Source: Hedera helix (taxonomy: Eukaryota > Streptophyta > Magnoliopsida > Apiales > Araliaceae). From it: a DNA stretch of 64,000 bases. Where the stretch lies: NCBI GenBank assembly GCA_947179155.2, contig OX359286.1, forward strand, positions 10,008,501 to 10,072,500, given 5' to 3'. A program made the position numbers and the translations under genes. Every line of letters begins with the position of its first letter. The first letter of the stretch is position 1. The notes beneath the pieces are model-generated. The model searched no databases and was not told the DNA's origin. It was given only the letters and a program-made list of their open reading frames with translations. Of the stretch, positions 25,256-37,339 are shown piece by piece.

Positions 25256-27090
25256 AATTGTTTGAACTATATTAAATAGTTAATATAGGTTCTTTGTGTT
25301 TGAAATATTATCAAGTAGTGATAATATTTTCTAAGTGTTTAAATACTCGTAATTATTTAATTATGTGGTTCGCAAGAGTTATGAAGGTCATTATACTTAT
25401 AAGTATATGATACTTGTCGACGCCGGGATTTTCGTCGTCTCGTTTTTTAATATTAAAAATGTCCCTTTCCAATTTTAGCCTTTAGATTAAGATGTGACTT
25501 TTGAAAAGGGTCGGCTTAGTGTCGACGGGTTTTTGAAATGTCGAATTTTTATGAGCCAATTGACCAGAGTCGCCAGTTGGTATATTTGAAATGGATGTAC
25601 CAACTCATCCGAATTTAGTTTTCGTAATCGCTGGCTCATATGTGACTCCGAGTTAATTGGTCCGCAAACCGAGATTCATAGAGTTCGGGGGCTTGCTTAA
25701 GCGAGGGGAAGGTGTTAGGCACCCCCCGACTTCCGTGAAACACGGTTACCGCAATCTCAATGTTTTCCTATCCTTTTAAATCCTAAAAAATGTGTGAGTT
25801 GCGCGCGTGTGTGTGTGTGCCTAAATGGAGGTTGTGGTGTCCTTTTGCGTAAAGTGGCTTTGATTTTATATGTCGAAATGTGTTTTGTCGAGAAAGCGTT
25901 TTAGACGTCTTTTGACCCAAATGACGAGGCTTCGTTTGTTATAATAAAGATTAATTTTAATTTCGAAAATGATGAGGTTTTTTTATTTAGATGTCTTTTT
26001 AGAAAACAATATTTTTAAACGTTTGCCAAATAGGAATCGAGACTATACATTGCCCTCTAACAGTAAATATAATAAAATGAAGGCAACTTCTAGAACTCTT
26101 TAACCCTATGCACAAAGTTTAATGAAAACGTTTATTTATTTTACGAAATCATTTTTTGTGACATTTTAAAACCAACTAAAGCCTTTTCATCAACCATGGA
26201 TTAAAGTTTGCCAAAAACCCTTGATTTTAAACCTCGTGTGTCTAATATCCTAATTTGATCACTTTTACAAAATCTTCATTATTTGTCTTATTTTGAAAAC
26301 CATTGTTGTGTCGTAAATTAAAACAAACATCCCAACACGTGTCGGGGCTATCTACGGGCATGTGAGCCATCCAGACAACCCCAAACACCCACAATCACAT
26401 ATTTTATTATTATTACGGGGCCTTAACCCGATCCCGATTCGGTATCGCTTTAAGGCTCAATATTACATTTACACAACCACAAATCCCATATGATGATTAC
26501 ATATACCAAAAATGTCCATCATCGGGATTTGACCACGAGGATCTCCTCCCTAGGCTCACATTCACCCAAATCGTTGCACAACCAACACTAAACCAGATCT
26601 AACGAGATTTAACATTTCTATCACATTACATAACCCAAATATCACCAAATCAACACTACGCATTACTTATAACCATAACGAACGAAAAATCACCATACGG
26701 ATATCATCGGGGCATTAGGAGGAATTATGTTCCGATGGAACCCTCGCTAACGACACCTAATCCACGGATCATCACCATTACAACAACAACTATATCAAAT
26801 AACCAATCACAATGCTACACTAACAATATAAGCCATATAAACTCAAACAAAAAAATCATTTTCACCTTGCAAAATGCCGATTCAAGCTTCTTATATCACA
26901 AAATAGATTACACCACAAGATCACTAACCAATGAACACAACAAATGGGATGTGTTGCTTGAATCTAACAACAAAAATTCGACCTCTCTCTCTCTCCCGCG
27001 CGATCTCTCTCTCTCCTCTTTTATTTTCTTTTTTCTTTTTTTCTTCTCCCCTTCTCTCGGGTGGAAAAATGGCGATCTATACTGGTTCAG

Positions 27091-27203
27091 CAGGCAGCCG
27101 CAGATCTGCGGCTGCCTGTTGTGGCCGTCTCCTCGTCTGTCGTGTGCCGCCCTCGAGCCGTGCAAAAGTCACCTCTGTCGGTGGCCGCAGATGCATCTGC
27201 GGC
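27091..27203. other. Two perfect GC palindromes in E1
   Basis: 27091-27118 is a perfect 28-bp palindrome with arms built on CAGGCAGCCGCAGA. 27184-27203 is the perfect 20-bp GCCGCAGATGCATCTGCGGC. In E2 the first site is an interrupted relative (about 32868-32900). Confidence 0.88.
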
Positions 27204-27319
27204 TGCCCAGCTGGCTTTTCTCGATTTCCGTGCCACGCAGCCTTGAATCGTCAATTTCTGCTGTATTATTTCGGAAGGCTGTTACTTGATGTATAAATCG
27301 CTCTTTGTGCTTGGCTTCC

Positions 27320-27393
27320 AGGGGGCGCTGCCCCCTACCACCCCCGCCAGCTCACTGGCGAGCTGGGCAGTCGCTCGCTCACCGGGGAGCGAG
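27320..27393. other. Three consecutive hairpins in E1
   Basis: Hairpin 1 is AGGGGGCGCTGCCCCCT (27320-27336). Hairpin 2 has CCAGCTC and GAGCTGG arms (27347-27353, 27360-27366) with loop ACTGGC. Hairpin 3 has CTCGCTC and GAGCGAG arms (27374-27380, 27387-27393) with loop ACCGGG. All arms are perfect. Confidence 0.88.
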
Positions 27394-28365
27394 ACCCCCG
27401 AACATCGTAAGCGTAGTGGCCATTTGTCGTCTTTGGTGATCCAATCAGGTTCTTCTGGATCAGCTGTTTGCCTTGCCTGATGCTCGTTGTTTGCTGTGGC
27501 GGCTTTGACCGTAAGTTGTTGGGGTCCACCTTCCTTTTCGCTCGTCGGGTCAAATGACGATTCTGCCCTCCTGTCAGGGTTAGTACAAAAGTGCAAAATT
27601 TGGGTGTCTACAATACTAATTTAAGATCAAACTGATTTAATTGTTAGGTCCGTACAAGGATTATTAAATTAAATTGGTTAGCTGTAGACGACGCACGAGG
27701 CAAGTTTCTTCTTAACCCTAACTTATATTTATTGTTGCAAGTATTCTTCAACCTTATTTACATTGAGAAATTCAATTATTGTTGAGCAAGTATTTACACT
27801 CATAGTTATTTGACAGACCTTTGAGTGAATTAATTATCAAAAATTACTTCACATCATTATTGTATTATATTCGCACATAATGCCTTTGCAAATGTTATAG
27901 TTCAGTAATTTACGAACTGTTTAAGAATGTCTAAGCTAATTGTTTCCGGTTAGACAAATGCATGTTCAAATTCATCTAATTGAATATTTTAAAAGCTTAT
28001 CCGAACCATTGGCTGGTGTGGATTCTTATAATAAGACTGAGAAAGAGCAACCCTAGTTAAAGGGGATTTTATATTGTCGGGTAATCGAATTTGCGCAAGA
28101 AAACTAAATGTTATGCATATACATAGGACATAAGAGGACTGATCCCCTCGAGTGTCCCGTTATTTTTAACAAGGTGTCAGACATTGTATGTCTGTTCTAC
28201 CTTAGTAGCAGTTCATGGTCATTAAAGACCACTCAGCAGTAAAGAGTCAATCCATTCTTATATTGAGCTTTGATTCTTGATATCTTTTACAATTCTTATT
28301 GTCGAAAACCTTGAAGTTATTTCCCTTCATCATGATATATCTTATGTTGTTGTTTATAAATTTGC

Positions 28366-28384
28366 TGAGCCATTTAGTTGCTCA
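28366..28384 (+). other. TGAGC/GCTCA hairpin module (D)
   Basis: TGAGC at 28366-28370 and GCTCA at 28380-28384 around a nine-base loop, preceded by an AATTTGC that aligns with the module in C2. Confidence 0.5.
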
Positions 28385-29534
28385 TTCTTGCTATATCATG
28401 ACTATATTTCAGCTAAGCCCGAATGTTCTAAAACAGACAAAGGCAAGGGAAAAGTAAACGCTTAGTTTAGTTGATGCATGTTAGACTTAAATTACTGTTA
28501 TGTAATTTTCTTATAAATCTTTTGTATTTCCCTTAAGATATGTAATGTTACGATTAAGGTTAATCAACCTTGGGAAGCGTAGCTTTTTTTATAAGTAACA
28601 TTTTGTATTATTCCGCGAAGTTTAAATGCAATTTATGTATTTAATTGTTAGTAAGTATTGTACAGTAGAGAACCAAACCCGAGGTTATGGAACCCGAATT
28701 TGGGATCGTCACAGTGTGCTTGCTAGCCAAATAAGAAGATGAGTAAGTTAATACTCAATTAAACTAATAAATTAATTAGTTTAAATATGAAGTTATGAAA
28801 TATAATTAATTAGGTTAATTAAATTAGTATGAGTTAAAGTTGTGAAAAATTTAGGATGATTGTCTTGGATGATAATAATGTGAAGTTAATTAATTAAGTA
28901 ATTAACTTAGTTATTAAGTTGTTATAAATAGTCCAAGTAATTTAATTACTACTAGTGGACTAGCATAAATGGATTGTAGTTGTTAGCCTAATATGGGAGG
29001 ACTTGCATAAAGAGGGATAATTAAATAAGAGAGCCTAATACAAAATAAGCTAGATAGCCCAACCATTTAAAAAGTCAAATGATGGTCAAAATATTGTTGA
29101 GTATAGAGAATTAATCAATGTAAGGTTAATTAAATAATCTTAGTTGGTAGGCAAGAGAGAGCATTAATCAATCATTGGTTAATTGCTAGGTGAATAAATA
29201 TGGTGATGAGAATTAATTATTGATATGTTAATTATGTAACCCAAGGTGGTAGAATAATTAAAGGCAAGTCTAATTGGATTATATTATAAGTTCAATTGAT
29301 GTATTAAACTAAGTTAAATAAATTAACCTAGTAGTCCATGTAATTAATTAAACCTTGATCCATGTAATAATTAAACTAAGTCAATGCTTATTTTAATTAA
29401 ATGTAACATAGGGTATTTAATGTTAGCCCAATGTAATAATTAAATTAAGCCCAACCAAATTAAATGGATGAGCCTAATATATTTAAATCTTAGAGTCCAA
29501 TGTGGAGCCCAAATGGTAGTCAAAATTGGTCAAC

Positions 29535-29538
<4 letters not shown>

Positions 29539-29594
<56 letters not shown>
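29539..29594. repeat. (AT)n microsatellite
   Basis: About 28 uninterrupted AT units about 240 bp upstream of the C2 TATA box. Confidence 0.93.
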
Positions 29595-29597
<3 letters not shown>

Positions 29598-29833
29598 AAG
29601 TTATAAAAAAAATAGAGGATTTAATCCTATTTTGTTGAGATTTAGTGGGCCCCACAAGGGAATTGCTTGATTTTGCTTGGTTGCTTCACTTGTACACAAT
29701 ATCAAAGTGGTTCACCAACCCTAGTCAATCACCTAGTCATTCAAGTGGTCAATCAATCCAATAGTAAGCATAATTAGCTCTTAATTTGACTATGTTAGTT
29801 GATTAGTAGGAGTTGATGGTGATTAAGGGAGTG

Positions 29834-29845
29834 CTATATATAAAG
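29834..29845 (+). promoter_or_regulatory. Putative C2 TATA box
   Basis: CTATATATAAAGAAGAGG, matching the inverted C1 TATA position and followed by a purine-rich leader. Confidence 0.55.
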
Positions 29846-30818
29846 AAGAGGAAAAGAGCTAGCAAATGTTAGTCATTTGCTAGCTAGTTCAAGTGTTGTA
29901 GAGAGAGAAGCTCTAGAAAAAATAAGAGCTACTTTGTGAGATTGATGATCCACCATGGAAAAATGTTAGAGGATAGTTAATGAGGAGTCACATGCCAAGA
30001 TTATGTCAAGAGGAAAGAGAACATCCATGTATAAAAGGTTAAAAAGTGTTCTAAACCCTTTTTTGTTCATTTTTATAGTTTAGATATGATTTAAACGGTT
30101 AAAATATATTTTTTACCGATCAAAAGTTATTTTGATGATCTAGAAGTCTAAAACTATGATATATATGTATATTCATGGTTTGATATAGTTAGTACATGTA
30201 TTTGTATAGGTGGTATGCAAAGAATTAGAATAAAAGTGCATATAAAGATTTACCGGTAAAAACCTTGGTAGCTATGTGCTATTTAATGTTGTAGATTGAA
30301 AGGTACAAGTTGGAAAATTAATTTCTATAGCTAGAAAGTTACATATATGAGTTTTTAAGAAAACCCAACTTGAAGCTTTCAAAAACATGGAAAAACAAGG
30401 AAGTTATGACTTTTATCGCAAAATAGGGCGTTTTGAAACCCTAAGCGATTCGATCTTAAATTTCTTGTCAAAACGTTTTCAAAAAAATAATTGAATCATA
30501 AAATATTGTAAAACAAGAAGTTATGAAGACAACAACACTAAGTTGGTGTCATTTGGATGTGTAGAGTTTATTTTATTCAAGTTTGAACAATTAAAGCCAA
30601 TGATTTGTGATTTTAGTTTTCACTTTGTCCTTGTGAGCAGTTTTTAGTCCAGTTCCGTTCAGAATTTGGATTTGTAATCTAAAGAGAAATTGTAGAGGGA
30701 GAAATTCTGATGAGAATGGATTCAAGAATCACCCCAAAATAGTTTAAACTAAAGAAGTTATGGCTGTCGGAGCGTCGGAGGGTCGAGCAGTCAAAAAGTT
30801 AACTTCCGGACAGATTAG

Positions 30819-30856
30819 TCGGATGCACCTGCGTCCGATGTGGCGCAGCTACGCCA
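30819..30856. other. Paired palindromes in C2
   Basis: TCGGATGCACCTGCGTCCGA (30819-30838) and TGGCGCAGCTACGCCA (30841-30856), each with one mismatch pair or less in the outer arms. They align with the C1 palindromes but differ by paired substitutions. Confidence 0.85.
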
Positions 30857-31181
30857 GAACAATCTGCCAAAGCAGATTTTGGTGTTCTGAGTCGGGTCGG
30901 TCTGGGTTGAGTTTTCTTTGATAAATTAAGTTAAAATAAGTGTAAAATAAATGTGTTTAGATATTAAACCAATACATGAAGTTTATTAGTAACTAATTGG
31001 TAGTTAAATGTTTAAAATAAAAACTAAAGTTAACACAATTAAAAAGTTAACTATTGGTATTGTTTGAAGATTATTAAAATATTATTAAATAATCAATAAT
31101 ATTAGTATATGATTAAAAAGTTATTAAATGATTAATGATATTAGTACATGATGAAAATAATATTAAATAATTAATGACATT

Positions 31182-33390
31182 TGTCGACGCCGGGATTTTC
31201 GTCGTTTCGTTTTTTTTTTTTTTTTATATTAAATAAAGCCCTTTCCAATTTTAGCCTTTGGATTTAAGATGTGATTTTTGAAAAGGGTCGGCTTAAGTGT
31301 CGACGGGGTTTCGAAAGGTCGATTTTATAATGAGCCAGTTGACCAGAGTCGCCAGTTGGTATATTCGAAATGGATGTACCAACTCATCCGAATTTTATTT
31401 TCGTAATCGCTGGCTCATGTGTGACTCCGAGTTAATTGGTTTGCAAACCGAGATTCATAGAGTTCAGGGGCTTGCTTAAGCGAGGGGAAGGTGTTAGGCA
31501 CCCCCCGACTTCCGTGAAAACACGGTTGCCGCAATCTTGATGTTTTCCTATCCTTTTAAATCCTAAAATGTGTATGTGCGCATATGTGTGCGTGTGTGCC
31601 TAAATGAATGTTTGTGGCGAATTTTTGTAGAAGTTGCTTTGATTTTATATGGCAAATGTGTGTTATCGAGAAAGTGTTTAGACGTCTTTTGACCCAAATG
31701 ACAAGGTTTCGTTTTTTATAATAAATGTTGATTTTAATTTCGAAAATGATGAGGGTTTTTTATTAGATGTCATTTTCAGAAAACAATAATTTTTAAACTT
31801 TTGTCAAATAGGAATCGAGACTATACATTGCCTTCTAACAGTAAATATAAATAAAATGAAGGCAACTTCTAGAACTCTTTAACCCTATGCACAAAGTTTA
31901 ATGAAAACGTTTATTTATTTTTTACGAAAACATCTTTTATGACATTTTAAAACCAAATGTATCCTTTTCGTCAAACAAGGATCAAAGTTCGTCAAAACTC
32001 TTAATTTTCAAACCTCGTGAATCTAATATCCTAATTTGATCATTTTTAGAAAATTTTCATCGTTTGCCTTATTTTGGAAACCATTTTTGTGTCGTGAATT
32101 TAAACAAGCATTCAAAATGTGTCGGGGCTATCCGTGGGCATGTGAGCCGTCTAAATAACCCCAAACACCCACAATCACATATTCTTATTATTACGGGGCC
32201 TTAACCCGATCATGATTTGGTATCGCTTTAAGGCCCGATATTACATATGTACAACCATGAATCCTATCTAATGATTACATACACCCAAAAATGTCCATCA
32301 TCGAGATTTGATCACGACGATCTCCTCCCTAGGCTCACAGTTACCCAAATCACTGCATGACCAATACTACGGCAAAATCTAACAATACTAAACTCATTAC
32401 GGTACTATATGAATCACAAATCTCAATACCAACACTACAACTATCTATGAACACAACGAACGATATATCACCCTACGGATGTCATCGGGGCATTAGGAGG
32501 AAGTTACGTTCCAATGGAACCCTCGCTAACGACCCCTAACCCGCGGATCATCATCATCATGATAACATACTACATCAAGTAATCCAAAACACAAAATTAT
32601 ACTAACAATACAAACAATAAAAAACCCAAGAAAACACCCTTTTCACCTTGCAAAGTGCCGATTAAAGCTTCTTATTTCACGAATCGGACAACACCACAAT
32701 AACACTCGACTAATTAGCAAGAAAGGATGAATTTTTCACTCAAATCTAACCAAGAACAAAGCTTTTTCTCTCCTCCCGCGAACTCTCTCTCTCTAAACTC
32801 TATTTCTTTTTTTCTTCTTTTCTCTTCTCGGGTGGAAATGGCCGCTGTATAATGCTCCGCAGGCAGCCGCAGGTGCATCTGCGGCTGGGCTGCTAGCCGT
32901 CCGCGCCGAATCCTCGGCTGCCGGGTTGTCTCCTCGAGTCGCGCACTGTCCCTTTTGTCCGGCTTGCTTTTCTCGATTTTCGTGCCACGCGGTCTTAATT
33001 CGCCAATTTCTGCGGTATTATTTTGGAAGGTTGTTACCTGATGTATAAAATGCTCTTTGTGCTTGGCTTCCAGGGGGCGCTGCCCCCTTCCACCCCCGCC
33101 AGCTCACCGGCGAGCTGGGCAGCCGCTCGCTCACCGGGGAGCGAGACCCCCGAACATCGTAAGCGTAGTGGTCGTTAGTCGCCTTTTGTGATCAAATCAG
33201 GTTTTTCTGGATCAACTTTTTGCCTTGCTTCAAGTAACCTAACGCTCGTTGTTCGTTGTGGAGGCTTTAACCGTAAATCGTTGGGGTGACTTCGTGTTGG
33301 GGTCCACCTTCCTTTCCGCATGTCGGGTCAAATTACGATCTTGCCCTCCTGTCAGGGTTAGTACACAGGCGCAAAATTTGGGTGTCTACA
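31182..33390 (-). mobile_element. Element E2, Tat/Ogre-type solo LTR inside C2
   Basis: Starts TGTCGACGCCGGGATTTTCG and ends TTGGGTGTCTACA, with the duplication ACATT at 31177-31181 and 33391-33395. At 2209 bp it is highly similar to E1 along its length and in the same orientation, but inserted in the hairpin array of C2. The three-hairpin block is at 33072-33145. No coding domain. Confidence 0.84.
33072..33145. other. Three consecutive hairpins in E2
   Basis: The same three hairpins as E1, at 33072-33088, 33099-33118 and 33126-33145, with identical arms. Hairpin 2 has loop ACCGGC instead of ACTGGC. Confidence 0.88.
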
Positions 33391-33395
33391 ACATT

Positions 33396-33830
33396 AATAA
33401 GTGATTAAAATATTATTAAATAGTTAATAATATTAATGAATGATTAAAATATTATTAAATGGTTAATAATATTAAGAAGTGATTAAAATATTATTAAATG
33501 GTTAATAATATTAATAAGAGATTAAAATATTATCAAATGGTGAATAATATTTGTAAATGATTAAAATATTATCAAATAGTGAATAATATTTGTAATTAAT
33601 TAAAATATTATTAAATGGTTAATAATATTAGTTAGAGATTAAAATATTATTAAATGATTAATAATATTAATAAATGATTAAAATATTATTAAATGGTTAA
33701 TAATATTAATAAATGATTAAAATATTATTAAATGATTAATAATATTAATAAGTGATTAAAATATTATTAAATGGTTAATAATATTAGAATGAGATTAAAA
33801 TATTATTAAATGGTTAATAATATTTGAACG
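33396..33830. repeat. 39-bp-type hairpin array in C2
   Basis: About 11 units of ATTAAAATATTATTAAATGG then TTAATAATATTAA, the inverted counterpart of the C1 array. Older, more diverged units lie left of E2 (31077-31176). Confidence 0.88.
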
Positions 33831-34524
33831 TAGTTATACATTATCAAAGGTGGATAATATTTTGAAGTATTTGGTACATTATTAAATGTCTGAATCATTA
33901 AGTTATGTAAAAGAATAAAGTTTAATTAAATTAATCCAAAGTAAATAGTCTGTTTGTGGCTATTTTAGACAACTTATTAAAAGTAAGTCGTACGAAGAAT
34001 GTGTAATGAATGCGTAAGTTGGTTAAGTGTACCCGACATGTCCAACTAGGTTTGGGCTAGGATTTTTGTCCAGAACTTAAGAGTTCGTTTGTCGGACATC
34101 TTAAGAGTTAATAATTTGAAGTTAAGGTCTTAAGTTAAGACTAATTAATAGTCATTATACCTAATGATTATGTCGATTTTATATAAAAATTATAGGTTGA
34201 ACGAATGACGCAAATAAGCGTAAATAGTAGAAGCGAACTAGGCAAGTTTTTCAGAACTTGCTCCTATGTGTATTAATATGCTACAATTTGATATTATATT
34301 ATTGATATGGAAATATATTGATGATATTTGTGTTATGTGAAAAACATGAGGTATGATTACATGTGAAAATACGAAGCATGAATTGCTAGATGCTAGTTGA
34401 TTATTATAAAAAGTATAAAACATTCATAAAATGAAAAACATGAAATGCATGATGTAAGAATAAAATGCAGAGCATGTATATTATGTGAAGCATGTAATGT
34501 ATTATGTGTAACTGTTAAACTTGC

Positions 34525-34540
34525 TGAGCTATCGTGCTCA
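34525..34540 (+). other. TGAGC/GCTCA hairpin module (C2)
   Basis: TGAGC, loop TATCGT, GCTCA, preceded by AACTGTTAAACTTGC, the same module as B1 read in the sense direction. Confidence 0.6.
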
Positions 34541-34992
34541 CTCTTGCCTAAAACCAACATTTTCAGATAGTGTAAGTTATTCAAATTTTTTGATAAAGAT
34601 CAAGAAACAGGAATGCATACTACTTTCACTGAAGGTCTAAATGTCTATTGTAGATATCAGTCCGAATTGGACAGGTAAAATGATTGTGTAGTATAAGACT
34701 TAGTTGGTATGTAATATGAGTGTTAAATACTCAAAATGATTGTAATAGAATGTCGTATCAGGTATGATATTGAGACATACTAGGTTTGTTTAAAGATTGC
34801 GATTCTGGAATAGAAAGAGATGCTGTAAAATTGTAAATAAATAATTATTTATCAATTACAATATTGTTGTAATTCATGAACAATAAGGAAAATGTAGTAC
34901 TAATGTTGAACCAGATTCGATGTTCGAGGGACCCGGATTCGGGGTCGTCACAAAAATCCTAATCCTAAATAGTTTAGGAGGGTTGACTATAT

Positions 34993-35006
34993 CTATAAAT
35001 AAGAGG
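34993..35006 (+). promoter_or_regulatory. Putative TATA box of the outer copia LTR
   Basis: CTATAAATAAGAGG, followed by a leader with CTCTTTCATTATAATAGAG. The AATAAGAGGAGTCTTAT part also occurs at 10988-11004, before the ATT repeat, so this LTR segment is duplicated. Confidence 0.55.
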
Positions 35007-35453
35007 AGTCTTATCATAGAAAAATGTTACACACTCTTTCATTATAATAGAGAGAGTACTCCATAATTTTCTATATCTAAGGAGTTAGAGAGATAGAGAG
35101 AATTAAGACTAGCCACCCATGATTTGGAGAAATCATAATCCATTTATTTAATTCATAGATCTCTTGGTGGATCACCTCTAGAGGCTTCACACTTGGGGAG
35201 CTAACATTGATCCGTTGAATCTAATCGGTAAATTTGAAGAAGAACGTGAAGGATTAAAGGGAGATTTACTTGTACCCGTGGAAGCTTGGTTCTACAAAGG
35301 TATAAATTCTTTTATCATTCCTCAATTAATAATAGTCGCATAAGAAAGATCTTGGTTATTGATTTGTACAAAAATTTTAAAATATGATTTTTCTTGCTTC
35401 CGTTGCGCTTATATAATTTGATTATATGTATACCATATTTTTGCAAACCAACA

Positions 35454-36508
35454 GGATTGAGACCCCTAGACCTAAAATTCCATAAATCTAAAAACAATGA
35501 CAACAAAATCTAATTGAAAATATATCCTAGATTAGTTAGAAGGAATTTCTATTAGTGAGAAATCTTTGGTGGCCAAAAATAGAATCCAAACACTACTAGA
35601 GAGAATCTAGGATGCTTGTGTAACCTAAAAAAAGAAAGACGAGATGAATAAATAAAGCCCAAACACGAAAAAAGATTTATAGGCCATTTAGGAAAATTTT
35701 CTATTCATGATAAACCCTCCTTAATGGCCCATTACCCAAAGTAGGATCCAAACACTGCTAGAAACGATCTAGGATATTAGGAGAGCCTAAAAAGAAAGAA
35801 ACGAACACAAACAACGAAAGCCTAAACAAAATAATCGACAAAATAAGTTAAATCGAGTAAAGAGATGAAAAATGGACCTTGAGAATGGGGTTCCTTCCAC
35901 TTTAAGCTTATAAAAGGCACCTAAGGTATACGTTGATGAAATATTTGATGAGAAACTAGGGATCTAGATCTAATTTGGAAGAGTTTCTCTTCACTTTTGT
36001 TTTTTTTTTTGTTTTCTTTATTTTTCTTCTTTCTTACACTTTTTCTTTCTTTTTCTTCTCCCTCGTGCAAAATGAAGTAACATGCCCTTATATAGCCCAG
36101 CTAGGCCTACCATAGGTGTACCTGCGACATCCTTGCTGTGGGTCCAACGGAGTCCATTTTTCTCGTACTATACACTGAAACGTCCATAACTTTCAAACCG
36201 AGAAGAATTAGAAGGCAAGCCACCCCAATCCGAAAAGCCTTTTTTGAGACCTACACAATGACACCAAATTTGACATTTTTAGATCTGGGATGAGGGAGGA
36301 AAATGAGAAAAACCATCATTCTTAATAAACTGGTCAATCATTTGTCTTCCTTTTTGCACTTTGGTACCCCAAATGTCTATATGTGGCTTCCATGTATTTG
36401 GCAATGGGTTTTATAATCTTCTCTTTGACACTCTAGGCTTGTTGTTAATTGATTTTTATGCCTTGATACCATCATTGGAGAAATATGTGCAAATTTAGGG
36501 TGTCTACA
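35454..36508 (-). mobile_element. Element F, truncated Tat-type LTR
   Basis: The right end reads TTTAGGGTGTCTACA, the same terminus as E1 and E2. The minus-strand TATA (GGCTATATAAGG) is at 36086-36097, followed by a long purine-rich leader. Two repeats with ATCCAAACACT..TAGA lie at about 35585 and 35750. The left side stops at the outer copia LTR end without a TG terminus, which fits the copia element having inserted into F. Confidence 0.6.
36086..36097 (-). promoter_or_regulatory. Putative F TATA box
   Basis: Minus strand reads GGGCTATATAAGGGCATG, about 410 bp from the TGTAGACACCC start of F. Confidence 0.5.
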
Positions 36509-37339
36509 TCGATTATTCAACTCGAAAAAGTCAGACAAAGATTACTTGACTAAATTCCCTCTTATACCATTTTCATATATATATTCATATTAGTATTAGC
36601 ACGTACGATACGTGTGCAATTAGGAAAAAAATTAAAATATTTAAATAAAACTTTAAAAACATGGATGAGAAAAGATATGGGAGAAAATAGGGATAGAAAG
36701 TGGGATAAATAAAAGAAACTAGTGATATGTCATGGGTGGAGTGAGTTTGTTATGAATTAACTGTTATGAAGAGATAATTTAGCTAAAATCTAGTAATTTA
36801 ATTTAAATTTTATTATAAAACAGACCAATATAGGATTAGAGACCAAGTCCCCTTCCGCTTTAGAAATTAAATTATATTATAACAATCATCTTTTATTTTC
36901 ATATAATTTTGATTTAGCTTGTGTTTCATTAAAATTTATATTCTTATTATCAATGATATCTAATCAAGAAAATTATTATTATTATAATATATAATTATAC
37001 CAATTTGAATTTAATTAAATGAGATTTTATCATTATGAATATATAAATAGGCTAATCATTCTGATGAACATTCTATTACTTTAATTATTTAAATAGATTA
37101 AATACTATTGTAGATTTTCTTACTTCAAATTTAATTATTTTCTATTTATAGATATTTATATTTAAATTTATATTATCAATTAAATTATATATTCTCAGTA
37201 TGAAGATCATCTTAGACAAATATTAATTTGTTACTATTAAATAGTTATTATTTTATTAGCAAAATATAATAAAATTATCAATAAAAATAAAAATGAATTA
37301 CTCTATAAAAAATAAGTATACAAAAAAATATTAACAATA
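36509..37339. other. AT-rich intergenic stretch, no gene seen
   Basis: Simple AT-rich sequence with no reading frame or repeat boundary that I can support. Confidence 0.6.

Larger units (their letters stand above)
25415..27612 (-). mobile_element. Element E1, Tat/Ogre-type solo LTR inside D
   Basis: Starts TGTCGACGCCGGGATTTTCG and ends TTGGGTGTCTACA, with the duplication ATACT at 25410-25414 and 27613-27617. At 2198 bp it has no coding domain. A block with GGGAAGGTGTTAGGCACCCC (25706-25725) resembles sequence I recall from LTR-proximal regions of Tat/Ogre gypsy elements. Orientation is probably minus, judged by the TGTAGACACCC end being the usual start. It carries long GC palindromes (27091-27203) and three hairpins (27320-27393). 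Apparent reading frames around 26735-27550 are low-complexity shadows. Confidence 0.82.
22885..28713 (+). mobile_element. Element D, solo-LTR-like, inside C2 and holding E1
   Basis: Starts TGTAATGACCACGAATTTCA and ends TTTGGGATCGTCACA, with the duplication GTGTG at 22880-22884 and 28714-28718. Its own length is about 3.6 kb. It is a diverged cousin of C: it shares the 3' terminus, the AT hairpin array (24755-25255), a GC-rich paired-arm block at about 24574-24630, and the TGAGC hairpin (28366-28384). TATA at 23617-23627. No coding capacity. Confidence 0.83.
17856..34952 (+). mobile_element. Element C2, solo-LTR-like, holding C1, D and E2
   Basis: Starts TGTAATATCTCAGATATTTA and ends CGGGGTCGTCACA. 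The flanks AAAAC (17851-17855) and AAAAT (34953-34957) are a target duplication with one mismatch. Its own sequence is 17856-17939, 22693-22884, 28719-31181 and 33396-34952, about 4.3 kb. The TATA box is on the plus strand at 29834-29845. It carries GC-rich paired palindromes (30819-30856), a hairpin-satellite array split by E2, and a TGAGC hairpin module (34525-34540). No coding domains. Confidence 0.8.

Noticed and set aside
26735..27550. Several overlapping frames of 60-184 residues on both strands inside E1
   Set aside because: They lie in a GC-rich palindromic part of an LTR, are low-complexity, are not kept open in E2 and resemble no protein I know.
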